Shown here: positions 18,254 to 26,765 of the stretch, piece by piece
How positions within the stretch are numbered: position 1 is the first letter of the stretch
Layout of the letters: the number at the start of each line of letters is the position of its first letter
Source: Bacteroidales bacterium
GTDB lineage: Bacteria > Bacteroidota > Bacteroidia > Bacteroidales > GCA-2748055
NCBI GenBank assembly: GCA_020636775.1
Contig: JACJXF010000006.1
Location: forward strand, 37,507 to 101,506
Direction of reading: 5' to 3'
DNA: 64,000 bases
Notes under the pieces: model-generated
What the model saw: the letters and a program-made list of their open reading frames with translations, nothing else
The model's database searches: none
Told to the model about the DNA's origin: nothing
Program-made: the position numbers and the translations under genes

Positions 18254-18931
18254 CTAGACAGTATCAGTTCCCGCAAGGACTATTACTATTTCTCCCTTTA
18301 CAGTTTTTGCCTTGAAATGAGCCAGAACCTCGGATAGTGTACCGTGTTTGTTCTCTTCGTACATTTTACTTAGCTCACGGGAGACGGAACATATTCTGTC
18401 CGGTCCGAAGATTTCAATAAACTGCTCCAGTGTTTTCAGCAGGCGATAGGGAGATTCGTAGAAAACCATGGTGCGGCTTTCTTCCTTTAGCTCAAGTAAT
18501 CGGGTCATTCTGCCTTTTTTCTGAGGGAGAAATCCCTCGAAACAAAATTTATCACTGGGTAATCCCGAATTTACCAGGGCAGGGATAAGTGCGGTTGCTC
18601 CGGGCAGGCATTCAACAGGAATTGAATTTTTTAAACATTCCCGAACAAGAAGAAAGCCGGGATCGGATATGCCGGGTGTTCCCGCATCGCTTACCAGGGC
18701 GATTGTTTGTCCGGAAAGCAAATCCCTGATTACAAATTCAAGACTCTTATGCTCATTGAATTTGTGGTGGGAGCGAACCGGTTTTTCAATACCATAGTGT
18801 TTCATAAGGAAGATTGTCTTACGGGTATCTTCCGCCAGGATGTGATCACAACTCTTAAGAACCTCAATGGCCCTGAAGGTCATATCCTGAAGGTTCCCTA
18901 TGGGTGTAGGAACCAGATAAAGCTTACTCAT
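18254..18931 (-). CDS. rsmI: 16S rRNA (cytidine-1402-2'-O)-methyltransferase
   Basis: A 225-residue SAM-dependent tetrapyrrole-methylase-fold enzyme that methylates the ribose of C1402 in 16S rRNA. Diagnostic motifs are LYLVPTPIGNLQDMTFRA at the N-terminus, LAEDTR, and LVSDAGTPGISDPG. It is shorter than the E. coli enzyme because the C-terminal extension is missing, which is common. Its ATG overlaps the stop of the upstream Glu/Arg-repeat gene by 8 bases, so the two are translated from one mRNA. Confidence 0.95.
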   Translation of the reverse strand: MSKLYLVPTPIGNLQDMTFRAIEVLKSCDHILAEDTRKTIFLMKHYGIEKPVRSHHKFNEHKSLEFVIRDLLSGQTIALVSDAGTPGISDPGFLLVRECLKNSIPVECLPGATALIPALVNSGLPSDKFCFEGFLPQKKGRMTRLLELKEESRTMVFYESPYRLLKTLEQFIEIFGPDRICSVSRELSKMYEENKHGTLSEVLAHFKAKTVKGEIVIVLAGTDTV

Positions 18932-19691
18932 TTCCTGAGGTAATAAATTTCCGCCTGACGAGGTTTAAAAGCAACTGAACGGCTTCACTATCCATATCCC
19001 ATTGAAATTTTTCCATGAGGTAAGAGTGCGCTTCATTAAAATTACGGGCCATGTCAAGATCATCCATGGTAGTTCTGAAACTCTCGGCATTGCCGGCAAA
19101 TAATTCGCGAATAAAGAAAAATTTGTCATTAATACCTATGCTCCCGGCTATACTCTTTATAGCCTGGTTCTGAATTTTTGAGCTGACATCTTTCTTATTA
19201 CTTTGCTCAGCCAGTTTCTCATTTATGAATTTAATGTCTCCGGCAGATTTCTTTTCAGCAGCGGGTATAACAGGCTCTTTTACTTCCTTTTGTGATTCTT
19301 CATCTACTTTTTCCGCACTGGGCGCTCTTGAAGAAGCAATCTCTTCAGCCTGCCTTGCCCGCTCCCGTTCACGCTCTCTCTCCCGCTCTGCCTCCTGTTC
19401 CCGCTCCCGCACTCGCACCCGCTCTCTTTCCCGCTCTGCCTCCTGCTCCTTTTCCCGCACTCGCTCTCGCACTCGCTCTGCATCCTGCTCCCGCTCTGAC
19501 TCAGCTTTTTGTTCTCGTCCTTCGCCATCCTCCCTGAATAATAGCAATAAATCATAAACATTCCTCAATCGGGAAAGCGCAAGGTCAAGTTCTATATTGG
19601 GGATTCTTGAATAATTTTTGAAATTGCTTACTAATTTTTCTATATCTTGTATATCTTTAGTTACAATTTCCAGTGTGTTTTTGAACTCCAT
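18924..19691 (-). CDS. Unknown protein with central Glu/Arg repeat and conserved C-terminal domain
   Basis: A 255-residue cytosolic protein in three parts: a helical N-terminus (1-70), a highly charged repeat (about 75-130) of short units such as REQEAERER, and a C-terminal domain (about 160-255) with GINDKFFFIRELFAGN and SYLMEKFQWD. That C-terminal pattern recurs in uncharacterised Bacteroidota proteins as I recall them, but I cannot name a function. The repeat probably forms a long single alpha helix or coiled coil. A TTG at 19733 extends the frame, but the -7 box at 19731-19738 places transcription downstream of it, so I use the ATG at 19691. It is cotranscribed with rsmI. Confidence 0.75.
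   Translation of the reverse strand: MEFKNTLEIVTKDIQDIEKLVSNFKNYSRIPNIELDLALSRLRNVYDLLLLFREDGEGREQKAESEREQDAERVRERVREKEQEAERERERVRVREREQEAERERERERERARQAEEIASSRAPSAEKVDEESQKEVKEPVIPAAEKKSAGDIKFINEKLAEQSNKKDVSSKIQNQAIKSIAGSIGINDKFFFIRELFAGNAESFRTTMDDLDMARNFNEAHSYLMEKFQWDMDSEAVQLLLNLVRRKFITSGNE
19325..19505 (-). repeat. Imperfect tandem purine-rich repeat coding for Glu/Arg
   Basis: About 180 bases of the minus strand consist of imperfect short units built from GAG, CGG, CGA and CAG codons (coding ERERVREREQEAE-like strings). The plus strand is a C+T-rich tract. The unit length is irregular, mostly multiples of 6 bases, so changes in copy number would usually keep the frame. Confidence 0.8.
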
Positions 19692-19730
19692 AATTATTTG
19701 ATATGTAAAGACTTCGACAATTACCTCCTG

Positions 19731-19763
19731 CAAAAATAGTTATATTATTACTAATATCTCAAA
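19731..19763 (-). promoter_or_regulatory. Promoter of the Glu/Arg-repeat gene and rsmI
   Basis: On the minus strand TTTG, a 21-base spacer and TATTTTTG match the Bacteroidota promoter consensus. The expected start is about 35 bases before the ATG at 19691. Confidence 0.65.
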
Positions 19764-19891
19764 CTTTATACTTTTAATAATGTGTCTGTATTTACCTAAA
19801 CAGGAAACATTTTTGCAGAGAGCTAATCCTTATAAGAAGAAATGAGCAGAGTAGTAAAATTGCAAGTGAAACAGAAAACAATTATTTTTTA

Positions 19892-20491
19892 ATGTTTCTT
19901 GAAAACACCATAAACCGAAACGAAAAGAGAGGCTGGATCGAGGTAGTCTGTGGTTCAATGTTCTCGGGTAAAACTGAGGAACTAATCCGACGACTAAAGA
20001 GAGCTAAATTCGCCAGGCAGAAAGTTGAGATATTCAAACCGAAGGTTGATACCCGTTATTCTATGGAAGAGGTTGTATCCCACGACGAAAATGCAATCAT
20101 GTCCACCCCGGTTGAAACAGCTGCTGCTATATTGTTGCTGACCTCAGGTGTTGATGTGGTTGGAATTGATGAGGCTCAGTTTTTTGATCTTGGACTGATA
20201 GAGGTTTGCAATAAGCTTGCATCTCAGGGAATCCGGGTAATTGTTGCCGGACTGGATATGGATTACCTTGGAAGACCTTTTGGACCTATTCCTGGACTAA
20301 TGGCAACTGCTGAATATGTTACCAAGGTCCATGCAATTTGTGTGCGCTGTGGAAATCTTGCAAATCACTCTCACCGGACCGGTCTGGGCGATAAGCTCGT
20401 GGTTTTAGGTGAAACCGATATGTATGAACCCCTTTGCAGATTTTGTTTTGCAAAAGCCCGGGCTCAGCAGAAGAAAGGAGAGAAAGCCTGA
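19892..20491 (+). CDS. tdk: Thymidine kinase
   Basis: A 199-residue type II thymidine kinase of the pyrimidine salvage pathway, converting thymidine to dTMP. The P-loop [11 protein letters not shown] (21-31), the DEAQFF motif holding the catalytic acidic residue, and a four-Cys zinc site (CVRC and CRFC) are intact. It is the first gene of a tight run: one base separates its stop from the murF-alr ATG. The functional link to wall synthesis is not obvious, but this neighbourhood suggests co-expression in growing cells. Confidence 0.96.
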   Translation: MFLENTINRNEKRGWIEVVCGSMFSGKTEELIRRLKRAKFARQKVEIFKPKVDTRYSMEEVVSHDENAIMSTPVETAAAILLLTSGVDVVGIDEAQFFDLGLIEVCNKLASQGIRVIVAGLDMDYLGRPFGPIPGLMATAEYVTKVHAICVRCGNLANHSHRTGLGDKLVVLGETDMYEPLCRFCFAKARAQQKKGEKA

Positions 20492-20492
20492 G

Positions 20493-22946
20493 ATGTATTC
20501 CTATAACCTTCATGAAATAAATGAAATAATATCCGGACGACTCTCCGGCGACAGGGAATTTCTTGTATCCCGTTTCTCCATCGACAGCCGTATTCTATCA
20601 AATCCTGAGAATACTGTATTTATTGCACTTAAGGGACAGCGACATAATGCGCACGATTATATTCCTGAACTTATCCTTGCAGGGGTATGCGTTTTTATTG
20701 TGGAGGAGGATTTTACTCCCCCGAAATCCGATAAATCACTCAACTGGATATTTGTTGCCAATACCTTTGCTGCTCTTCAGACACTGGCAGCATGGCGACG
20801 AAAGAATTCAGAAGCGGAGTTTATTGCCGTAACGGGTTCCAACGGCAAAACCATAGTAAAAGAATGGATTTATCAGTCGCTTCACAAAGAAAACCCTGTG
20901 TTCAGGAGTCCGCGTTCCTACAATTCCCAGGTTGGCGTTCCCCTCTCCGTATTGATGATACGCCAGCGCGACCGGATTGCGGTACTTGAGGCCGGAATAT
21001 CTCAACCGGGTGAAATGGAAAAACTTGAAAAGATAATTTCTCCGGAAACAGGAATCATTACTAATATCGGTGAAGCCCATCAGGAAAATTTCTCATCCAT
21101 TGTGGAAAAACTGGAAGAGAAAATCAAACTGTTTAAACAGTCCGGAACAATAATTTACTGCAGAGATCATGAACTGATACACAGGGTACTCAGGACTACT
21201 TACCCAAAAAAGAACTTTGTTTGCTGGGGAAAGCACCCTGAATCCGATTATGTGGTGGAGGCTGTAAGTTATCCCGGAAATATGACTGAAATTAATCTTA
21301 CGGGAAAAGCGAAAAATAATCTGGTGATTCCTTTTGTGGATCATGCATCCTTCGAAAACGCTATGCATGTTGCCACTTTGCTATATCATTTTAAAAAATC
21401 CAATGATTTTGTGAAAAAGGCTTTGAGGGAGCTGGAACCGGTTGAAATGCGGCTCGAAATTCTCAAGGGAATTCACGATTGCACCCTGATTAGCGATACA
21501 TACAATTCCGACATAGCTTCACTTTCAAACGCACTTGATCTGCTGCTTCAACAAAAACAGCACAAACAGCGCACACTGATTCTTTCCGATATCCTCCAGA
21601 GCGGACGGAGTGATGAAGATCTTTATGCCGAAGTAGCAAGCCTGCTTATTGAGAAGAAAATAGACCGCTTTATTGGAATTGGCCCTGGCCTGGTGAAAAT
21701 GTCTGGAATTTTCCCCGGAAACTCAAACTTCTATGATGATACAAGTTCCTTCCTTAAAGCTGTAAATACCCTCAATTTTAGAGATGAGGCAATACTTGTA
21801 AAAGGGGCTAGAAAATTTAGTTTTGAAAAGATCAGTCATGAACTGCAATTTCGCACCCACCAGACAGTGCTGGAGATAGACATGAATTCCATGATTTCGA
21901 ATCTGAATTTCTATCGCAGTATCCTTAAGCCGGGTACAAAGATCATGGCTATGGTAAAGGCTTTTTCATATGGAAGCGGAAGTTTTGAAATAGCCAATAT
22001 TCTCCAGTTTCATAAAATTGATTACCTGGCAGTTGCTTATATTGATGAGGGAATCGACCTTAGAATAAACGGAATCAGCCTGCCCATAATGGTTATGAAC
22101 CCCGAATCCGGGAATTTTAAAGCACTTGTGGAATATGGGCTGCAACCCGAAATATATGGCTTCGAAGGATTAAGGGAATTCAGGTCTTATCTTGAGAAGA
22201 ATGATATAACTGACTATCCTGTCCATATTAAGCTTGATACAGGCATGCATCGTCTTGGATTTTTTTCAAACGAAGTGGAACAACTTTGTAAGGAGCTCGA
22301 ATCGGGTCATATGAGGGTTAAGTCGGTATTTACGCACCTTGTCGGAAGTGAAGATGCTGTTCATGATGAATTTACCCGTTCACAGGCGGAACTGTTTGTC
22401 AGAATGTCTGATATTCTGAAAAAGAGGGTAGGGGGAGATTTTCTGATGCATATTCTTAATTCAGCCGGCATTGAAAGGTTTCCTGAATTCCAGATGGATA
22501 TGGTAAGGCTGGGAATTGGCTTATATGGAGTGAGTAATACTTATCCCGGTAACCTGAAAGAGGTAAGCACCTTTAAAACCACTATTTCCCAGGTCAGGGA
22601 GCTGGAAGCAGGCACAACGGTTGGCTATGGGAGAAAGGGAGTCCTGGAGAGAAAAAGCAAAATTGCAACACTGCCGGTAGGTTACGCTGACGGGCTGCCA
22701 AGAAGTCTGGGAAATGGAAAAGGAAAATTTCTAATCGGGGGAAAGCAATGTCCGACAGTGGGAAATATATGTATGGATATGTGCATGCTCGATATTACTG
22801 ACCTAAATGCCAAAACAGGAGATGAAGTTATTATATTTGGAGAAAATCTTTCCGTCAGAAACATTGCTGCTGCGGGAGATACCATTCCATATGAAATTTT
22901 AACAGGAATTTCTGAAAGGGTGAAACGAATATATTACCAGGAATAA
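20493..22946 (+). CDS. murF-alr: Bifunctional UDP-MurNAc-tripeptide:D-Ala-D-Ala ligase / alanine racemase
   Basis: An 817-residue fusion. Residues 1 to about 450 are MurF, with the Mur-ligase ATP loop TGSNGKTIVKEW (113-124); it adds D-Ala-D-Ala to the peptidoglycan precursor. Residues about 455-817 are a PLP-dependent alanine racemase: PLP Lys489 sits in MVKAFSYGSG, and VGYGRKG plus VGYADGLPR are the catalytic-Tyr and substrate motifs. The racemase makes D-Ala, the monomer that Ddl turns into the MurF substrate. This fusion is known in Bacteroidota. A longer frame begins inside tdk at 20409, but the ATG at 20493 gives the family start. Confidence 0.95.
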   Translation: MYSYNLHEINEIISGRLSGDREFLVSRFSIDSRILSNPENTVFIALKGQRHNAHDYIPELILAGVCVFIVEEDFTPPKSDKSLNWIFVANTFAALQTLAAWRRKNSEAEFIAVTGSNGKTIVKEWIYQSLHKENPVFRSPRSYNSQVGVPLSVLMIRQRDRIAVLEAGISQPGEMEKLEKIISPETGIITNIGEAHQENFSSIVEKLEEKIKLFKQSGTIIYCRDHELIHRVLRTTYPKKNFVCWGKHPESDYVVEAVSYPGNMTEINLTGKAKNNLVIPFVDHASFENAMHVATLLYHFKKSNDFVKKALRELEPVEMRLEILKGIHDCTLISDTYNSDIASLSNALDLLLQQKQHKQRTLILSDILQSGRSDEDLYAEVASLLIEKKIDRFIGIGPGLVKMSGIFPGNSNFYDDTSSFLKAVNTLNFRDEAILVKGARKFSFEKISHELQFRTHQTVLEIDMNSMISNLNFYRSILKPGTKIMAMVKAFSYGSGSFEIANILQFHKIDYLAVAYIDEGIDLRINGISLPIMVMNPESGNFKALVEYGLQPEIYGFEGLREFRSYLEKNDITDYPVHIKLDTGMHRLGFFSNEVEQLCKELESGHMRVKSVFTHLVGSEDAVHDEFTRSQAELFVRMSDILKKRVGGDFLMHILNSAGIERFPEFQMDMVRLGIGLYGVSNTYPGNLKEVSTFKTTISQVRELEAGTTVGYGRKGVLERKSKIATLPVGYADGLPRSLGNGKGKFLIGGKQCPTVGNICMDMCMLDITDLNAKTGDEVIIFGENLSVRNIAAAGDTIPYEILTGISERVKRIYYQE

Positions 22947-22957
22947 ATTATTCGGAT

Positions 22958-24838
22958 ATGCTAAAACTGTCGGTCGTTATTATTACACTGAATGAGGAGA
23001 AAAACATTGGTCGATGTCTGAATTCGGTAAAGGAAATTGCCGACGAGATAGTTGTTGTCGACTCCTTTTCTACCGACCGGACAGAAGAAATCTGTAAGGA
23101 ATATGGAGCCCGATTTATCAAACACGAATTTGGCGGTCACATTGAGCAGAAAAACTGGGCCATCGAACAAACAAAATACCGCCACGTACTTTCCCTGGAT
23201 GCGGATGAGGAACTTTCTGAAAGGCTGAAGAAATCGATACTGGAGGTTAAAGGGGACTGGAAATTTGATGGTTATTATTTTAACCGCTTAACAAATTATT
23301 GCGGGAAATGGATACGGCATACCAGCTGGTACCCTGCCAGGAAACTGCGTCTCTGGGATAAAACAAAGGGAAAATGGGGAGGCATTAATCCTCACGATAA
23401 ATTCAAACTGGATAAGGGTGCCACCAGAAAATTCTTAAAAGGGGACCTGCTCCATTACTCATACTACACTATAAATGAGCATATTGCACAGATAAACACT
23501 TTCAGTACCATTGTTGCAAATGCTTATCTTAAGGAAAATCGTACCGCCAGCTATCGCAATATTATATTTCACCCTCTCTGGAGACTCTTCAGAGATTATA
23601 TTATTAAACGGGGTTTTCTGGATGGTTTTTACGGGCTGGTAATCAGCGTCAACTCTGCTCATGAGACATTTCTGAAATACATTAAGCTAAGGAAGCTCGT
23701 CCATGAAAAAAAGCTGGTTGAGGCGAATCATATTTGTTTTTTCAATTCTGCGATTTCCTGGGGTGGGGGTGAAAAGTGGCACTTTGATGTTTCAGAATTT
23801 TTTCATCAAAAAGGAACAGATATCCTTGTGGTCACCAACAGAAATTCAGAGTTATATCGCAGAATCGCTGGTACAAACATACCTCACAGGGAAATAAGTG
23901 TGAGCAATCTTTCATTCCTGAATCCATTTAAAATAAGGGCATTGGCAAAGTTATTCAAGTCTGAAAAGGTCGGAACTATAATTATAAATCTGTCATCCGA
24001 TTTAAAGGCCGCAGGAATAGCAGCAAAACTCGCCGGGGTAAAAAATATTATTTACAGGAGGGGAAGTGCTATAGCTATCAGAAATACTTTTCTAAACAGG
24101 TTCCTTTTCCGGCGCATTGTGACGCAGGTAATTGCAAATTCAGAAGAGACCAGCCGGACTATTCTTCAAAAAAATAAAAATCTTATTGCGGAAAACAGGA
24201 TTGAAGTTATTTACAATGGCATAGAACTTAAGGAGTACGGTTCTCAGCCTCTTGAGCCTATATATACCAGAAAAAACGGCGAAATTGTAATAGGAAATGC
24301 CGGCCGTCTTTCAGAGGAAAAGGGACAGATTTATCTGCTGCAACTGGCTTCAATATTGAAGGAAAAGGGTTATAAGTTTAAAATACTGATTGCCGGCAAA
24401 GGAAAATTGAAATCCAAGCTCATGAAAACGGCCAAACATCTGAAGGTGGAGGAGGAGGTAATTTTCCTTGGCTTTATAGATAATATAAGGAGATTCAACC
24501 AGTCAATTGATATCTTTCTTCTAACCTCACTTTACGAGGGTTTTGGTTATGTTCTTGTTGAAGCTATGGCTGAAAGAAAACCTGTAGTTGCTTTTGATAT
24601 CAGAAGTTCGGCTGAAATTGTGAAAGATAATGAATCGGGTTTTTTGGTTGAGAGCTTTAATGTACAGGAGCTTGCCTACAAAGTTGAGATTTTGATTAAG
24701 GATAGTAAACTGCGGAAAACGATGGGAGAAGCCGGGCGCAGAATTGTAGAAGATGTTTTTACTTTCGATCATACTCTGAATAAGGTGGAGGCGCTGATTG
24801 AAAGAGAATCCAATAAAGAGATTTATTCGAAGCCCTGA
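22958..24838 (+). CDS. Two-domain glycosyltransferase (GT2-GT4 fusion), LPS-core type
   Basis: A 626-residue protein made of two full glycosyltransferases. Residues 1 to about 245 resemble the WaaE/KdtX GT2 family (VVIITLNEEKNIGRCLNSV, then LDADEEL, and the WWxPxxxxR-like SWYPARKLRLWD). Residues about 255-620 are a GT4 domain with WGGGEKWHF, SEEKGQ, and the E-x7-E donor site in YEGFGYVLVEAMAERKPVVA. Both halves act on the cytoplasmic face on lipid A-core or a similar glycolipid. The fusion suggests two consecutive sugar additions. It starts 11 bases after murF-alr, in the same operon, and is convergent with an LpxL-like acyltransferase gene. Confidence 0.88.
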   Translation: MLKLSVVIITLNEEKNIGRCLNSVKEIADEIVVVDSFSTDRTEEICKEYGARFIKHEFGGHIEQKNWAIEQTKYRHVLSLDADEELSERLKKSILEVKGDWKFDGYYFNRLTNYCGKWIRHTSWYPARKLRLWDKTKGKWGGINPHDKFKLDKGATRKFLKGDLLHYSYYTINEHIAQINTFSTIVANAYLKENRTASYRNIIFHPLWRLFRDYIIKRGFLDGFYGLVISVNSAHETFLKYIKLRKLVHEKKLVEANHICFFNSAISWGGGEKWHFDVSEFFHQKGTDILVVTNRNSELYRRIAGTNIPHREISVSNLSFLNPFKIRALAKLFKSEKVGTIIINLSSDLKAAGIAAKLAGVKNIIYRRGSAIAIRNTFLNRFLFRRIVTQVIANSEETSRTILQKNKNLIAENRIEVIYNGIELKEYGSQPLEPIYTRKNGEIVIGNAGRLSEEKGQIYLLQLASILKEKGYKFKILIAGKGKLKSKLMKTAKHLKVEEEVIFLGFIDNIRRFNQSIDIFLLTSLYEGFGYVLVEAMAERKPVVAFDIRSSAEIVKDNESGFLVESFNVQELAYKVEILIKDSKLRKTMGEAGRRIVEDVFTFDHTLNKVEALIERESNKEIYSKP

Positions 24839-24907
24839 GGGATTAGGCAAATTTCAACAAGAGAAAAAAAGAACTTCTCTTGCTTCTGCTTACTCTGACT
24901 TTCCTTT

Positions 24908-25846
24908 TCACACCCTTGCTGTTTTTCCACTTCCTGCCTTAATTTCCTCGCGATGTCCATATCGTCGGAAATACTCTTCCTTATTATGCTTCCATCGGTT
25001 ATGAGTCCAAAGCCAGTACGCAGGAGCCTCTGTGATCTGTTTTTCAAGCAGGGAAAAGAATTTATCAGTTATCTCATATTCTTTTGTATTGCGCGCATCA
25101 TCGCTGATAAGAGAAAATTCACATTCATAGAATCCTCGTCTGACTCTGTTTATTTTTAAAAAGACAACAGCAAAGTCAAATTTTTTTGCGAGTTTTTCCG
25201 GACCCAGCATTACCGGTGTATCCTGGTGCAGGAAAGTTGTCCAGTATTGTATGTTTTTCATTAGAGGCCTTTGATCAGCTATAAAGTAGGAGGCATGCAA
25301 TACTTCCGATTTTGCGAATTCCGACAAGGTTCTCAGACTTTTTTCAACCTCAATCATTTCCGCTCCGAATCTGGATCTTGCCCTGATGAACATCCTGTCG
25401 AAATAAACATTATGAAGCGCTTTATATACCGGAGTAATTTTATGCTTAACATACCTGGGCATGGTAGATGACAATTCCCAATTGGCATAATGACCAAAAA
25501 CCAGGATAACGCTTTTTCCCCTGTCATATAATCCATCCAGAAATTCAGGGTTTTTATATCTGAAACGGGCCATTACCTCTTCTTCCTTGAGGAAAGGCAG
25601 AATGCTTGACTCCAGGAATACATCGCAAAGAAACCGATAAAACTCCCTGGCGGTTTTCTTAATCTCCTTCTCTTCCCAGTCGGGAAAGGAGTTCCTTAAA
25701 TTTTTTAATACAAGTCTTTTGCGATAAGGAATAATGTAATAAATAAGGTAGAAAATGAAGCCGGACATCCCATATAATACCCTTAAAGGCAATCTTGTAA
25801 GAATCCAGATAATACAATAAAGGCTATAATATGCTATAAACTGCAT
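24908..25846 (-). CDS. LpxL/HtrB-family lipid A (or aminolipid) acyltransferase
   Basis: A 312-residue acyltransferase with an N-terminal membrane helix, the catalytic H-x4-E motif in FGHYANWE, and the R-x-R-like element near it that positions the lipid phosphate. Proteins of this family add a secondary acyl chain to lipid A at the inner membrane; some Bacteroidota members use other lipids. A TTG at 25870 extends the frame by 8 residues, but the ATG at 25846 leads directly into the helix. Its position opposite the GT2-GT4 gene supports an LPS-related role. Confidence 0.88.
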   Translation of the reverse strand: MQFIAYYSLYCIIWILTRLPLRVLYGMSGFIFYLIYYIIPYRKRLVLKNLRNSFPDWEEKEIKKTAREFYRFLCDVFLESSILPFLKEEEVMARFRYKNPEFLDGLYDRGKSVILVFGHYANWELSSTMPRYVKHKITPVYKALHNVYFDRMFIRARSRFGAEMIEVEKSLRTLSEFAKSEVLHASYFIADQRPLMKNIQYWTTFLHQDTPVMLGPEKLAKKFDFAVVFLKINRVRRGFYECEFSLISDDARNTKEYEITDKFFSLLEKQITEAPAYWLWTHNRWKHNKEEYFRRYGHREEIKAGSGKTARV

Positions 25847-25903
25847 GAGATGGAGAATTGAAGCTGACAATCAGGACTATGTTACCTGTCTCAGTTTATT
25901 GAT

Positions 25904-26605
25904 CTAACCCAGATCACTTATTCTTTCCAGCTTAACCAGATCGGTAATCTTTATTTTACGCCCGTCAATGGCAATTACGCCTTCCTGTGCAAAGGTCGAC
26001 AGGGTGCGGATTGCATTGGATGTAGTCATATTCGAAAGGTTTGCGACATCCTCCCTGGATAAATAAATTTTAATAGTCTGCCCGTCCTCTTCATAACCAT
26101 AGGTATCCTTAAGAAAAATAAGTGATTCAGCCAGGCGCCCGCGAATATGTTTTTGGGTCAGGGTAACTGTACGGTTATTCGAAAAACCCAGTTCAGTAGC
26201 AAAGGACTTTATGATACTCAGGGATAAATCAGGATTGCTGCGTAAAAGCTTGTAAACACTGTCTTTATCAATTACACAAACAACTGAATCTTCAATGGCA
26301 ACAGCTGTTGCTGTGTGATGTTCTTCGGCGAAGAGGGCACGGTAGCCGATAAAACCAACGGGTTTAGCCATCCTCACAATTTGTTCCCTTCCTCCGACAC
26401 CTTCCTTAAATACTTTAACTTTTCCTTCAGAAAGACAAATCAAGGCATTTGGCTTATCGCCTTCCTTAAAAATTATCTCACCCTTTTTATAAAAAGCACA
26501 ACTATGGTCCTTCTTTAATAAGTCTTTTTCTTTTTCCGTCAGAACGTGAAATACCGATTTTGGGTTGTCAATGCAGTTATCACAATTAATTACCCTTTCG
26601 TGCAT
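25904..26605 (-). CDS. Crp/Fnr-family transcriptional regulator
   Basis: A 233-residue regulator with an N-terminal cyclic-nucleotide-type beta roll (about 35-125) and a C-terminal winged helix (about 150-225), with recognition segment LSREDVANLSNMTTSNAIRTL. Cysteines lie at 8, 11, 36, 57 and 110. C8-x2-C11 and C110 recall three of the four Fe-S cluster ligands of FNR, but the third N-terminal Cys of the FNR spacing is absent. It could sense oxygen or redox state, or a nucleotide; the sequence cannot decide. A -7 box (TAACTTTG, 26644-26651, minus) lies upstream. Confidence 0.9.
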   Translation of the reverse strand: MHERVINCDNCIDNPKSVFHVLTEKEKDLLKKDHSCAFYKKGEIIFKEGDKPNALICLSEGKVKVFKEGVGGREQIVRMAKPVGFIGYRALFAEEHHTATAVAIEDSVVCVIDKDSVYKLLRSNPDLSLSIIKSFATELGFSNNRTVTLTQKHIRGRLAESLIFLKDTYGYEEDGQTIKIYLSREDVANLSNMTTSNAIRTLSTFAQEGVIAIDGRKIKITDLVKLERISDLG

Positions 26606-26765
26606 TTTTAATAGTGTTTTTCGTTAGTGTGTTCAATAACATTCAAAGTTAGAAATAAATATCAAATACGATCTTATTTCATTGAAAATTCGTTCCAATT
26701 TGCCCGTTTCTGAGCTGTTCTTGAAAATTACTGTAATCAATTCCAAAAAAACAGCTTTTTTCAGG

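Noticed and set aside
18134..18337. A 67-codon plus-strand ORF
   Set aside because: It runs into the 3' end of rsmI on the opposite strand and has no recognised motif; no supporting evidence.
19225..19557. Plus-strand ORFs rich in Ser-Arg or Pro-Ala-Leu
   Set aside because: They are the reverse reading of the Glu/Arg repeat; the low-complexity DNA keeps several frames open.
24858..24882. An 8-base hairpin between the GT2-GT4 and LpxL-like genes as a terminator
   Set aside because: The stem is A/T and GA-rich and no T-run follows on either strand.
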